The notes: generated by a model from the letters alone, not told the origin. Positions 26,835-35,357 are shown, counted from the first letter of the stretch. The stretch is DNA of 49,410 nucleotides from Microvirga sp. BSC39 (GCF_000739015.1 NZ_JPUG01000044.1:1-49410); one strand, 5' to 3'. Numbers and translations are program-made.

Positions 26835-27835
26835 TTAAACGGACGGGCTCCTAGCTGTGAGTTCTGATTCGGTTGTTCCGGCAAGGGCCTGAGCCGGTGT
26901 TCGTCGGCCAGGACTTCCATGCGGGCGGTGCTGATTATACCAAGTCAGCCACCGCAGCAGGTAAGCGGCCCAAGCATCCGACGAGGAGAATGGGATTACA
27001 TAGGCCCATTCCCGCAGGCGCGTCTGGATGCAGCACTCAGCCTTGCCATTGGTCTTGGGCGTGGAAGGACGGGGGCGGATATGCCGGATTATGAGCAGCC
27101 GCGGGGCTTTGCCGAACAGCCGCGCGACGTAACCAGGCCTGTTGTCGGTCATCCCCCGCTCGACACGGAGCCTCGTGCACTGAACCAGTGCAGCGCCCGC
27201 ACTAGGGAGGCCGTGGTGGAGCGGCGGGTCTCATCCGGCAGCACCTCGACGTAGGCCAGCCGGGTGGCGTCATTAATCGCCACAGGGAAACAATTGTAGC
27301 CTTCACACCGGTGCTCGCATGGCGCCGATCACCGAGGATGCGGTGGCTCACACGCTCAAAGCGAGCCAGCTTCTTCATCTCCAGATAGATCAACTCGCCA
27401 GAATGCTGACGCTGATAGCGTCGGGGCGGCTCCTTCGGCTCCAAGGCCGCCAGGCGGCCCCAAGCCGCACCGGGTGAGCTGGGCCGCCATGGTGGAGCGG
27501 GCCAGCATCAGCTTGCCGGCAATCTCCTCGGCGGCAAGCCAGCACCCCCGCGCTGCATTGCCATCACGCCGACCCAGTACTCGCCCGCACGATTGGCAAC
27601 GGTCTTTGGGCGGGACGAATGGTCATCCGGCCTACTTGGACCCCAGCCTTGAAGCGGGCCAGCCACTTGCGAGCCGTACGTGCGCTGATGCCAAAACCTC
27701 TGGTGACCTCCCCGACAGGCTGGCCGTCCTCAAGGATGCGGCCGATCATTTCCGCTCGACCCAAGCGGGTCGTGCGAGCATTCTGATGCGGGTTGTTCAT
27801 CTCTCAGGTCCGTCAGGGGTTCGTGTCGCAACGAC
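26835..27835 (-). pseudogene. IS481-family element with frameshifted transposase
   Basis: On the minus strand the ATG at 27800 opens an N-terminal part with QNARTTRLGRAEMIGRILED and GFGISARTARKWLARFKAG, a classic IS481 helix-turn-helix, then the frame breaks near 27640. Later pieces are ELIYLEMKKLARFERVSHRI with LGDRRH, and at the end TPKTNGKAECCIQTRLREWA followed by YNQHRPHGSPGRRTP. The catalytic middle is spread over different frames with an interrupting stop. The sequence just upstream of the start (27808-27835; minus strand begins TGTCGTTGCGACACGA) looks like the terminal repeat. The other end is not defined. It is a dead copy, different from the IS481 gene at 1362. Confidence 0.8.
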
Positions 27836-27927
27836 AACCTTCAGGCCCTCAGACGGGATGAACAACCTCCTCAGATCTCACATCCTGTGATCTCGGCTGC
27901 ACTGCGCAGGATCATTATAGGCGGAAC

Positions 27928-28947
27928 CTAGATGACTAAGATGTCCAAGTTGCTCATCCGCAGTCCTGTGGAGAGCTTCGCCACCATAACCTGCTCTGTT
28001 GCGCCGGTGCCGTCCTGATCATAGTAGAGGACGCCGTTGGCGCGATCGTAGATGACACGGTCGGTTGCGTCATGTGCCTGCGTTCCGGTCCAGAAGGCCG
28101 AGGATTTCAAGGTTCCATCGCCTCCGAGCCCCGTGAACTTCCTGTTGTTCAGCCAAAACGTGTCATGGGCAACGGAGAAGTCTTCGATAGTGTCTACCCC
28201 TGCTTGGCTGTTTGGAATCGAATTGTAAACGAAGGCGTCCTGACCCAAACCGCTTCGAAGAATGTCTGCGCCAGACTCGCCATAGAGGCGGTCATTCCCA
28301 TTCCCGCCACTTAGAACATCATCGCCAAAACTGCCATAAAGACGATCATTGCCGTTCTCGCCATATAGGCCGTCATTTCCCTCTCGACCATAAAGCCGGT
28401 CGTTCCCAACACCTCCCATAACCCGGTCGTTGTTGGATGTCCCAAAAAGCGCGTCATCCACGGCCATGAACTGAAGCTGGCCATAGAGAGGGGCATCGGA
28501 GCGGCTCACGCCATCCGGGAAGCTCGTGGTCAAGTTCAGCCCCACCGAATGGAGCACCGATGCGACAACGGAGTTGCTGTTCAGGTCCCCTCCGGGAGCT
28601 TCACGAAAGATGTCGATGCTGTAGTCCAGGTCCGCCTTCTCGATGTTGTTGGCATGCTGCACCATGATCTTCCAGACATCATTGGCGTCCCTGGTGCCGA
28701 GATCGAGGACTTCTCTATGCCTCTCCTCGAGCGTGTCCGAGCCTCTCCTGTCGGGGGAGGTGGCCAGATTGGCGTCGACAAGCGTCTCGAGATCGCCGTT
28801 CGATCCTGCTGTGCCTCGGATCACCTTCTCCGAGATCACACGACCCTGGTCGTCGGTTACGGTCTTGACGAGATAAAGGTGGACGAAGCCGGTATCGATC
28901 CCCTCGAATTCAACGGGCTTGGCCTCGATAGCAATCACGGTGGGCAT
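27928..28947 (-). CDS. RTX-type calcium-binding protein, probably secreted by a type I system
   Basis: 339 residues. Residues about 165-235 contain at least six nonapeptide RTX repeats of the GGxGNDxLYG type (GGVGNDRLYGREGNDGLYGE, GNDRLYGSFGDDVLSGGNGN, DRLYGESGADILRSG). They coil into a calcium-binding beta-roll. The C-terminus (DTIEDFSVAHDTFWLNNRKF and DRVIYDRANGVLYYDQDGTG) is the usual RTX-associated tail with the uncleaved type I secretion signal. No N-terminal signal peptide is present. The first 150 residues are not recognised. AGGAG lies just upstream of the ATG. No ABC/MFP/TolC genes are nearby, so export would depend on a transporter elsewhere. Confidence 0.85.
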   Translation of the reverse strand: MPTVIAIEAKPVEFEGIDTGFVHLYLVKTVTDDQGRVISEKVIRGTAGSNGDLETLVDANLATSPDRRGSDTLEERHREVLDLGTRDANDVWKIMVQHANNIEKADLDYSIDIFREAPGGDLNSNSVVASVLHSVGLNLTTSFPDGVSRSDAPLYGQLQFMAVDDALFGTSNNDRVMGGVGNDRLYGREGNDGLYGENGNDRLYGSFGDDVLSGGNGNDRLYGESGADILRSGLGQDAFVYNSIPNSQAGVDTIEDFSVAHDTFWLNNRKFTGLGGDGTLKSSAFWTGTQAHDATDRVIYDRANGVLYYDQDGTGATEQVMVAKLSTGLRMSNLDILVI

Positions 28948-29250
28948 GGGCAGACTCCTACAACGGACCGGGATGCCCCGGACACTTCATTTCTCCTTCA
29001 TCAACTTTGCTTGTGGCTTTGCCGTTCCATGCTGCATCAAAGTAGCGCAACCGTAGAACAAGCCGGCACTGTTGCTTCGGTCAAGACTTAATTCGAAGCA
29101 GTTGAAGCATAGCACGGCGATCTCCTTGAGGATGATTGGATCCATGGTTGATCTGCCGGTCACATGAGATGTCGTCCGAAGTGAGAACAAAGATTGAACT
29201 TGCGCGTTCCTCCGTCTGACGACACCTGAGCCCTGTCACCGAGGTTGCCT
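28948..29250. other. Intergenic region with a weak EcfG-like promoter match
   Basis: 303 bases between the divergent RTX gene and the first of two small paralogous genes. At 29184-29208 on the plus strand AGAAC-N16-CGTT occurs, one mismatch from the EcfG promoter consensus, 43 bases before the ATG at 29251. Nothing else is recognised. Confidence 0.35.
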
Positions 29251-29832
29251 ATGAGCTCAAAACGCAACTCTCTCGTCTTGCCTCCTTCACTTCCAACTGC
29301 TGCCCGCAAGCTCTTTGAGCGGTTTGCCGTGCACGCTGGAGATGACGAGCACTCATACAGGCGGCGTCTGGCCGATATGCTCGCAACCTTGCAGCCGCAG
29401 GATTCAATCGAGACATTCTGGGCCAAGGACCTCGTCGATCAGACCCTAGAGATCGAGAGACTAAGGCAGGTTTAGACCGGACTTCTTGAGGCGCAGGCTC
29501 GTAATGCGGACCGCACCGACGACGCAATCCAGCGGCACATGGCAGAGGCATATGCCGGCCTCGCAATTTACAACTGGGCTCAGGAGCGAGGGCTGGACCA
29601 TCGGTCGAACACGCCAGAGATCAGGGCACAATTCGCCAAGATCGTGGAAGAGTATCTTGCCACGGATTCTCAGGGCTCGGTCTCACAGAGTGATCCAGCC
29701 GGTCCGAGTGATATAGCTCAGTCCTTTATCCACCACAGCGCCGAGCTTGATCGGATCGGGCGCACGATCGCAATCTTGGAGGCCCGGCGCCGATCAGTAC
29801 TCCACGAACTGGAGCAATACCGCGCGGCCTGA
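29251..29832 (+). pseudogene. Small hypothetical protein interrupted by in-frame TAG
   Basis: From ATG 29251 the frame reads through ARKLFERFAVHAGDDEHSYR, PQDSIETFWAKDLVDQTLEI and ERLRQV, then TAG at 29473-29475. The same frame continues without break to 29832 (TGLLEAQARNADRTDDAIQR to HELEQYRAA). The pre- and post-stop parts together align with the next gene (29930-30583): IETFWAKDLVDQTLEIERLR against IETLLVQTIIDEIWKIQRCR, and VLHELEQYRAA against AIRDLEWYRNS. The intact family, common in rhizobial genomes as hypothetical proteins with a [DE]..W-E--RLRR motif, has about 190-220 residues. A CAG-to-TAG change would explain the stop. Function unknown. Confidence 0.6.
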
Positions 29833-29929
29833 CGCGTTCGGGCCCGCAGAGCAGGGAGAAGCCGCGCCTTATTCATAGAACCTGCCGCGTTGTACTGACG
29901 GCAGATGGTACAGCACGAGAGCCTCCCCG

Positions 29930-30583
29930 ATGACCCGCACCCGTTTGCGTACCAACCCTCGGCGGAGATCCTTGGCATCTGCAGCAGGCTTGACGCTCGC
30001 CCGCGGCGAGGATCACAGGGCCTATCGGGCGCTTCACCAAGCGATCACTGCCGATACCAAGCCATGTGATGCCATCGAGACTTTATTGGTTCAAACCATC
30101 ATCGATGAGATCTGGAAGATCCAACGCTGCCGGATGATCGAGGCATGCCTGTTGGCGGGTCCCAAACAGGAAGGTGCGAGCCAAACCGCTACAGCCATGC
30201 CGACGTCTACCCGCCAACCCATCGGGCTACCGCAAGGCCAGGGCACAGCACCGCGCCGTAGCAGGCCGACAACGCCATCTGAGGCAGACCGCGCCGCAGC
30301 ACGGACGACACTTCTCGCTGCCTATCAGAAGCATGGTGTGTCCCTGGAACAAATTATCCGCCAGCGGACCCGCGCCGAGGCTCTGCGCGACGCAGCAATC
30401 CGAGACCTCGAATGGTACCGGAACTCAACTCTGCACCATGCGGAGGAGGAGATTGAGGACGCCGAGTTTACAGAGGTTACAGTCGATGGAATCAGCCCGG
30501 AAACAAGAGGTCAGCATGTAGATATAAATGATGAGTGGATCGATCTCGATCATCATTCATGCGAGCACCTCCTATACCACTAA
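29930..30583 (+). CDS. Hypothetical protein, paralogue of the interrupted gene just upstream
   Basis: 217 residues from ATG 29930. The N-terminus is arginine-rich (MTRTRLRTNPRRRSLASAAG). The middle motif DAIETLLVQTIIDEIWKIQR CRM belongs to a rhizobial family of unknown function. The segment EQIIRQRTRAEALRDAAIRD LEWYRN forms a helix shared with the upstream gene. The last 50 residues are acidic. It is 97 bases downstream of the interrupted paralogue in the same direction, so the two form a tandem duplication of which only this copy is intact. No membrane segment or signal peptide. Possible DNA- or RNA-binding is only a guess from the basic start. Confidence 0.6.
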   Translation: MTRTRLRTNPRRRSLASAAGLTLARGEDHRAYRALHQAITADTKPCDAIETLLVQTIIDEIWKIQRCRMIEACLLAGPKQEGASQTATAMPTSTRQPIGLPQGQGTAPRRSRPTTPSEADRAAARTTLLAAYQKHGVSLEQIIRQRTRAEALRDAAIRDLEWYRNSTLHHAEEEIEDAEFTEVTVDGISPETRGQHVDINDEWIDLDHHSCEHLLYH

Positions 30584-30855
30584 TTAACTATATAACATTA
30601 AATTAATGTTACGTTAACTGACATCAGAGTGAAAGGTTCCCTTGAGCCGTTGGGGGCTCCTCCCTTCCAGCCTCTGAGTACCTGATCTCGTTATGCTGCA
30701 CCGGAGGTCGTAGATCGGTTTTGGCAGAACGAAGCCAAATGCATCTGTCGTGTGCGCTCTAAGATGCGACATGCTGCAATGCCTGACCCCTCCCGATCTT
30801 TTCCCCCGTTCGGGTGTTGTGCTTCCTGTGAAGCCAGGGGAAAGGGTCGTGCGGA

Positions 30856-31803
30856 ATGGCGGGCAATGGGGAAATTCTGGACTGCCTGATCGTTGGAGGA
30901 GGCCCGGCGGGACTGACGACGGCGTTGTATCTGGCCCGCTTCAAGCGGCGGTTTCGGGTGATCGACAGCGGGTCACCTCGGGCGGCCTGGATCCCGACCA
31001 GCCACAACATCCCCATGTTCGCGGAAGGGATCTCGGGCAAGGATCTCCTGGCCAGAGCCCGGGCCAATCTCGAGCAGTATGGGGATTGCATTCTGCCCGG
31101 CATGGTCACGGGTCTGCGCAAGCAGCCCGACCGCTTCATCACCGTGGTGGAGGGCAGTGACGGCTCCACGAGCCAGATTGCCGCGCGCCGGGTGGTTCTG
31201 GCCACGGGGGCGGTCGATATCGAACCTGATCTGCCCGATGTTCCCAACGCGATCCAGCAGGGACTCGTGCGCTATTGCCCGATTTGCGACGGCTACGAGT
31301 CTCGTGACCAGAAGATCGCCGTCATCGCCTACGGGGCTCATGGGATCGGAGAGGCGGTCTTCATCGCACGCACCTATTCCCGGGATGTGACGCTCCTAAC
31401 CTTGGGGCAGCGCCTCGAACTCGACCCGGAGCAGCAGGCCAAGCTCGACGAGCATGGGATCAAGGTGGTCGAGGCTCCGGTGGAGTCCCTGTCTATGGAA
31501 AGCGACCGGATCTCCGCCGTGAATGTTGCCGGCACGGAGCATCGCTTCGATGTGCTCTATTCAGCGCTCGGCCTCAAGTACCGCTCTGACCTCGCCATCT
31601 CCCTCGGCGCCGAGCACGACCCTTCAGGCAGCCTGATCGTCGACAGCCATTGCCAGACCACGGTCAAAGGCCTCTATGCGGTCGGCGACATCGTACGGGG
31701 TCTCGATCAGATCGTGGTGGGCATGGGCCATGCCGCCTTCGCGGCCGCTCACATCCACAACCATTGCGAGCTGCCCACCGAGGACGAGCCCGGTGGTGCT
31801 TAA
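30856..31803 (+). CDS. FAD/NAD(P)-dependent oxidoreductase, thioredoxin-reductase-like
   Basis: 315 residues, the normal size for low-molecular-weight thioredoxin reductase-type enzymes. FAD-binding GGGPAGLTTALYLARF is at residues about 14-29. The redox-active pair CPIC is C141/C144. A second Rossmann segment IAVIAYGAHGIGEAVFIA binds NAD(P)H, although its usual GxGxxG is altered (AYGAHGIGEA), and the C-terminal FAD motif YAVGDIVRGLDQIVVGMGHA is intact. It transfers electrons from NAD(P)H to a disulfide partner. The divergence in the nucleotide loop means the partner may not be thioredoxin. Its TAA stop overlaps the stop of the convergent esterase gene in a TTAA palindrome (31800-31803). Confidence 0.85.
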   Translation: MAGNGEILDCLIVGGGPAGLTTALYLARFKRRFRVIDSGSPRAAWIPTSHNIPMFAEGISGKDLLARARANLEQYGDCILPGMVTGLRKQPDRFITVVEGSDGSTSQIAARRVVLATGAVDIEPDLPDVPNAIQQGLVRYCPICDGYESRDQKIAVIAYGAHGIGEAVFIARTYSRDVTLLTLGQRLELDPEQQAKLDEHGIKVVEAPVESLSMESDRISAVNVAGTEHRFDVLYSALGLKYRSDLAISLGAEHDPSGSLIVDSHCQTTVKGLYAVGDIVRGLDQIVVGMGHAAFAAAHIHNHCELPTEDEPGGA

Positions 31804-32819
31804 GTAAGCGCCTTCGCCAGGAGCGGCAGGCTGATGTCCATGCGATAGTCGACAGAGGAGTGGTCGTCGTGGAATTCCTCGTAAATGTGGGGAATGCCGG
31901 CGGCCTCGAGCTTCCGGCGCATGATCCGTGAACCGTAGACCATGTTGTATTGGTCGATGTCGCCGCAATCGATGTAGAAGGCCTTGAGCCCACGCAGGTT
32001 CTCATGGGACCGATAGTCGTCCACCATCCGCAGCGGGTCCCAACGCAGCCAGTTGGCCCAGCGCTCCCCGATGATCTCGCAGGTCTCGAGATCCACCGGC
32101 AGGCGGATGCCGTAGAACTGGCTCGGGTCGGGATCGAAGCTCGCCGCTTGGGCGAGCAGCATCAGCGTATGCCAATCCTTGTCCTTAGCCTTGGGCCCCG
32201 CCTCGAACTTGTGCATGAAGGCCTCGATGGACATGCCGTGATCCACCAGATGGCGGAGCGCTCCGGCGAACTCGCCCAGGTGATAGAGATATTCGAAACC
32301 CACATCCCCCGAATGGGAGGCCGCGGCCGACCAGACGGAGCCGCCATGGCGAAGCGCATGCACCATGGCACCAAAGCCGCCCGAACTCTTACCGAACACG
32401 CCCCGGCGTCCGTCTCTGCCGCAGCCGAAGCGCTCCTCGACAAAGGGCAGCATCTCGCGGATCAGGAAAGTCTCCCAAAGCCCCATGGCGATGCTGTCGA
32501 CATACTGGTTGCCGCCAAGGCGCGTGAAGCAGTCGGGGAAGGCTACGGCAACGGGTGGCATGACGTCGGTGCCGATGAGCCGATCCAGGCGCTCGGGTAC
32601 GTTCTCGCCGTAGTTCTTCCAGTTGGTATGAGCGGGACCGCCGGCCGTGTAGCCGACGAGATCGACGAGGAGGGGCAGGTCCCGGCCATCATGGCCGGCC
32701 GGGATATAGACGTCGATCCGGCGCCGGGAGGGATCACCGAGCAGGTTGTCCTTGAGGAAATCGCTCTCGATCCAGAGGCTGTGCACCGTGCCTGCGGGCA
32801 CGTCATGGTTCTTGCGCAT
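31800..32819 (-). CDS. Alpha/beta-hydrolase, putative esterase (esterase D/enterochelin-esterase type)
   Basis: 339 residues from ATG 32819, preceded by AGGA; an in-frame codon 17 residues upstream has no support. The fold is that of PF00756 putative esterases: RRIDVYIPAG, LPLLVDLVGY, then the nucleophile elbow GVFGKSSGGFGA near residue 145 (Ser in GKSSGG) and a histidine in FHDDHSSVDYR near the C-terminus. It hydrolyses an ester of unknown substrate in the cytoplasm; no signal peptide is present. The gene is convergent with the oxidoreductase, and divergent from the permease gene, sharing a 190-base upstream region. Confidence 0.82.
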   Translation of the reverse strand: MRKNHDVPAGTVHSLWIESDFLKDNLLGDPSRRRIDVYIPAGHDGRDLPLLVDLVGYTAGGPAHTNWKNYGENVPERLDRLIGTDVMPPVAVAFPDCFTRLGGNQYVDSIAMGLWETFLIREMLPFVEERFGCGRDGRRGVFGKSSGGFGAMVHALRHGGSVWSAAASHSGDVGFEYLYHLGEFAGALRHLVDHGMSIEAFMHKFEAGPKAKDKDWHTLMLLAQAASFDPDPSQFYGIRLPVDLETCEIIGERWANWLRWDPLRMVDDYRSHENLRGLKAFYIDCGDIDQYNMVYGSRIMRRKLEAAGIPHIYEEFHDDHSSVDYRMDISLPLLAKALT

Positions 32820-33008
32820 CGCTGTTCCTCGCCAGATCAACTGCCTGAGATGTGACGGCTGAAACGGCACTTGTCCAGAACGGGAGCTTTCGTGCCGGTT
32901 AATAAGTCCTTATCCCACCTAGCCATTCCACAGGCGCTAAGTCTACGGTGCAGCCCCAGGTGTCAGACAATGGTGTCATACATTGGCGCCGTACTTGGGG
33001 GTGTAGTC
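32820..33008. promoter_or_regulatory. Divergent regulatory region of esterase and NCS2 permease genes
   Basis: 189 bases hold the promoters of both genes. Near the permease start the sequence TGTCAGACAATGGTGTCATA contains overlapping partial palindromes (TGTC-A-GACA at about 32960-32968 and GACA-ATGG-TGTC), which could be an operator. I cannot assign a regulator. A nucleobase-sensing riboswitch is worth testing because the downstream gene is a nucleobase permease, but I cannot recognise a known fold by eye. Confidence 0.35.
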
Positions 33009-34340
33009 ATGAGCGATGGTTTCCTGCCGCGTTGGAGCCTGAAGACCGAAGGGGTTGTCATGCCGGACGAGCGGCTGCCGACCGGCCAGATGGTGGTGGT
33101 CGGCCTGCAGCATGTGGTGGCCATGTTCGGCGCGACCGTGCTGGCGCCGATCCTGATGGGCTTCGATCCGAATGTCTCGATCCTGTTCTCCGGCATCGCG
33201 ACTCTGATCTTTTTCTTCGTGGTCGGCGGCCGGGTGCCGAGCTATCTCGGCTCGAGCTTCGCGTTCATCGGCCCTGTCCTGGTCGCCACCGGTGCGAGCG
33301 TGGGAAGCCCCAATCCCAACATCCCCCTGGCGCTCGGCGGCATCATCGCGGCCGGTGCGCTCTACTTCCTCATTGGCCTCGTAGTGCAGCTGGCTGGACA
33401 CCGATGGATCGAGCGGCTGATGCCGCCGGTGGTGACAGGCGCCATCGTGGCGGCCATCGGCCTGGTGCTTGCGCCGATTGCGATCAACAGCGCCTCAGGC
33501 ATCACGCCCGATAACCAGAACGGCAGCGACTTCGCCCGTTGGATCGCACTCGCCACCGTCGTTGCGGTCGGCCTCGTGGCCGTTTATGCGCCCGGGATGT
33601 GGCGTCGCCTGCCGGTGCTGGTCGGCGGGGCGCTCGGCTATCTCATCTACTTCATCTGCGCAAATATCCTGGGCCTCGGTCAGCCCATCGACTTCGCCAA
33701 GATCGGTGCAGCGGCCTGGTTCGGCCTGCCGTCCTTCCAGAGCCCCGTCTTCGATATGCGTGCCATCAGCCTGATCGCTCCGGTGGCGGTGATCCTGGTG
33801 GCCGAGAACCTCGGGCACATCAAGGCGATCGGCGCCATGACGGGCCGCAACCTGGATCCCTATCTCGGCCGCGCCTTCATGGGCGACGGTGTCGCCACCA
33901 TGCTGTCCGGTGCAGCCGGCGGCACGGGCATGACGACCTATGCCGAGAACATGGGCGTGATGGCCGTGACGCGCATCTATTCGACGCTAGTCTTCCTCAT
34001 CGCGGCTGCCTTCGCGCTGCTGCTCGGTCTCTCGCCCAAGTTCGGCGCCTTCATCGGCACGATTCCCGGACCTGTGCTCGGCGGCCTCTCCATCGTGGTC
34101 TTCGGCCTCATCGCTGCGACGGCGGGTCGGATCTGGGTGGAGAACCGGGTCGACTTCTCGAATCCGCGCAATCTCATCACGGTGGCGGTGGCGTTGGTTC
34201 TGGGCGCTGGCAACTTCAAGTTGAACGTGGCCGGCTTTACCCTGGACGGCATCGGCACAGCGACTTTCGGCGCCATCATCCTCTACCACCTCCTGAGCAT
34301 GGCACCGGGCATGGCGGATCGCACCGAGACCGTGCACTGA
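33009..34340 (+). CDS. NCS2-family uracil/xanthine permease
   Basis: 443 residues from ATG 33009, the family norm; the frame runs back to a TTG at 32871, but those 46 residues have no family match. About 12-14 hydrophobic segments. NCS2 signatures: LGLQHVVAMFGATVLAP-like VVGLQHVVAMFGATVLAP, the TM3 motif GSSFAFIGP, the TM8 acidic motif VAENLGHIKAIGAMTG, and TM10 GAAGGTGMTTYAENMGVMAV. UraA-type (E in AENLGH, TYAEN) rather than the purine-specific subgroup is suggested, so uracil is the most likely substrate, but xanthine cannot be excluded. Proton-coupled uptake across the inner membrane. A terminator follows at 34370-34392. Confidence 0.88.
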   Translation: MSDGFLPRWSLKTEGVVMPDERLPTGQMVVVGLQHVVAMFGATVLAPILMGFDPNVSILFSGIATLIFFFVVGGRVPSYLGSSFAFIGPVLVATGASVGSPNPNIPLALGGIIAAGALYFLIGLVVQLAGHRWIERLMPPVVTGAIVAAIGLVLAPIAINSASGITPDNQNGSDFARWIALATVVAVGLVAVYAPGMWRRLPVLVGGALGYLIYFICANILGLGQPIDFAKIGAAAWFGLPSFQSPVFDMRAISLIAPVAVILVAENLGHIKAIGAMTGRNLDPYLGRAFMGDGVATMLSGAAGGTGMTTYAENMGVMAVTRIYSTLVFLIAAAFALLLGLSPKFGAFIGTIPGPVLGGLSIVVFGLIAATAGRIWVENRVDFSNPRNLITVAVALVLGAGNFKLNVAGFTLDGIGTATFGAIILYHLLSMAPGMADRTETVH

Positions 34341-34369
34341 CCAGCATCGCCAGAAACACGCTTTCCGAG

Positions 34370-34400
34370 CCCGCGTTGAGCTTCAACGCGGGCTTCGTCA
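34370..34400 (+). terminator. Intrinsic terminator of the permease gene
   Basis: A 10-bp perfect stem CCCGCGTTGA (34370-34379) and TCAACGCGGG (34383-34392) with a 3-base loop is followed by CTTCGTCATTTGG. It lies 29 bases after the permease stop. Confidence 0.8.
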
Positions 34401-34429
34401 TTTGGCTCGGCCTCTTTCACTATGGCGGC

Positions 34430-34695
34430 TAACAGGTCCGCATCCTTCTAGTCCTTAGCGCAGAAGCTCGCCGGCGAGGCATTCGCGTGAATGGCGTGGT
34501 GCTGGGACCGATCTGGACGCCGCCGGCTTCTTCGATCTTCCGGGTCGGAAAGGTGAAGCAGTTCGGCGCCATCACGCCTGTGAGACGCCCCGGCCAACCA
34601 CGTGAAGTGGCGCCGTCCTACCTGTTCCTGGCGTTCGAGGATTCGTTGTCCATCACCGGCTGCTCCTGCACCCGAACGGCGGAGATCCCACCGGG
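34430..34695 (+). pseudogene. Short-chain dehydrogenase/reductase, C-terminal remnant
   Basis: Reading across frames, the plus strand gives AQKLAGE, then after a one-base loss GIRVNGVVLGPIWTP, VKQFGAITPVRRPGQPREVA and PSYLFLAFEDSLSITG, then a second shift to LLHPNGGEIP. This is the end of an SDR protein of the stress-associated glucose-dehydrogenase/GSP39 type (IRVNGVAPGPIWTPL, PSYVFLAS.DSSYITGQ.LHPNGGE). The N-terminal Rossmann part, the YxxxK catalytic pair and the start are missing. A dead fragment beside the stress locus. Confidence 0.7.
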
Positions 34696-34696
34696 C

Positions 34697-34731
34697 TTAA
34701 AAACAAGAAGGGCGGCTCGCAAGAGCCGCCC
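34697..34731 (-). terminator. Intrinsic terminator of the small membrane protein gene
   Basis: Stem GGGCGGCTC (34710-34718) and GAGCCGCCC (34723-34731), 9 bp with a 4-base loop. Read on the minus strand it is followed by TTCTTGTTTTT, a good U-tract. It lies 27 bases downstream of the stop of the gene at 34758-34961. Confidence 0.85.
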
Positions 34732-34757
34732 AATTCTTTGGATCGCTGCTGACGATA

Positions 34758-34961
34758 TCAGCGTCTGCGGCGCACACGCACCGGAACCGGAGTTTGCGCC
34801 GGCGTCATCAGAACGAAGAGCAGCATGACAGCCGAGAGAGAGCCGCCAATCAGAAAGAGAATTTCCGCGATCTCGACCTGAGAGGCCACGCCGGTGATCG
34901 CTGCAAAGACAGTAGCAACTGCAAAGATGAAAAGCGCACGAAGGGCAACCGAACGATTCAT
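34758..34961 (-). CDS. Small two-helix membrane protein, EcfG-regulated
   Basis: 67 residues from ATG 34961 (MNRSVALRALFIFAVATVFA). Two hydrophobic helices (about 7-24 and 30-52) and an arginine-rich C-terminus (PVRVRRRR) give an inner-membrane protein with a cytoplasmic basic tail. I chose this start, not the longer frame from 35015, because GGGAGAG lies 7 bases upstream and because an exact EcfG promoter (34989-35013) would overlap the longer version. Small hydrophobic proteins of this kind are common in the general stress regulon; DUF1328, encoded divergently, is another. Molecular function unknown. Confidence 0.75.
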   Translation of the reverse strand: MNRSVALRALFIFAVATVFAAITGVASQVEIAEILFLIGGSLSAVMLLFVLMTPAQTPVPVRVRRRR

Positions 34962-34988
34962 TGGCCATCTCTCCCAAGTGTTCTGGAA

Positions 34989-35013
34989 AACGTGTGGGCT
35001 GAAGTCGAGTTCC
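34989..35013 (-). promoter_or_regulatory. EcfG-type promoter of the small membrane protein gene
   Basis: Minus strand: GGAAC (35013-35009), 16-base spacer, CGTT (34992-34989), an exact match to the alphaproteobacterial general-stress sigma factor consensus. The CGTT ends 27 bases before the ATG at 34961. Confidence 0.85.
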
Positions 35014-35081
35014 ATGTGAACAAAAGCCTGGAAGATTACTTTTGAACGACTGATGAACAGAACCGATGAACGGCGAAAGGC

Positions 35082-35107
35082 GGAACCTTACAGTCGCGCT
35101 TGGCGTT
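35082..35107 (+). promoter_or_regulatory. EcfG-type promoter of the DUF1328 gene
   Basis: Plus strand: GGAAC (35082-35086), 17-base spacer, CGTT (35104-35107), 51 bases before the ATG at 35159. It is divergent from the promoter at 34989-35013. Confidence 0.82.
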
Positions 35108-35158
35108 GTTTGAACATCGTCGGCTTACAGTCGATTGTCATGTTAGCGAGGTAACACC

Positions 35159-35332
35159 ATGCTCGGTTGGGCAGTCACTTTTCTCATCATCGCACTCGTC
35201 GCAGCTCTGTTCGGCTTCGGCGGCATTGCCGGCACTGCCGTTGAAATCGCCAAGCTGATTTTCTTCGTTGCGATCGTGCTGTTCGCAATCTCCGCCGTCA
35301 TCGGACTGCTGCGCGGACGCAGCCCTATGTGA
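35159..35332 (+). CDS. DUF1328 small membrane protein
   Basis: 57 residues, too short for a 60-codon ORF cutoff. I translated it as [20 protein letters not shown], then [20 protein letters not shown] and [17 protein letters not shown]. This is the DUF1328 (YtjA-like) family, with the typical MLGWA start and GFGGIAGTA loop. Two transmembrane helices. AGCGAGG lies 7-10 bases upstream. In rhizobia and related bacteria such genes are induced by stress; here the exact EcfG promoter at 35082 supports that. It is followed by a terminator at 35358-35382. Role unknown, possibly membrane-associated stress protection. Confidence 0.92.
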   Translation: MLGWAVTFLIIALVAALFGFGGIAGTAVEIAKLIFFVAIVLFAISAVIGLLRGRSPM

Positions 35333-35357
35333 TGCCGCTTCGGCATACCTGACGTCG

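Noticed and set aside
28165..28450. Direct repeats seen as a possible CRISPR-like array
   Set aside because: The repeat period is that of the RTX nonapeptide (27 bases or multiples) and the repeats are in frame with the coding sequence.
34758..35015. Longer version (85 codons) of the small membrane protein
   Set aside because: Its first 18 codons overlap an exact EcfG promoter, so transcription would start inside them; the ATG at 34961 has its own ribosome binding site.
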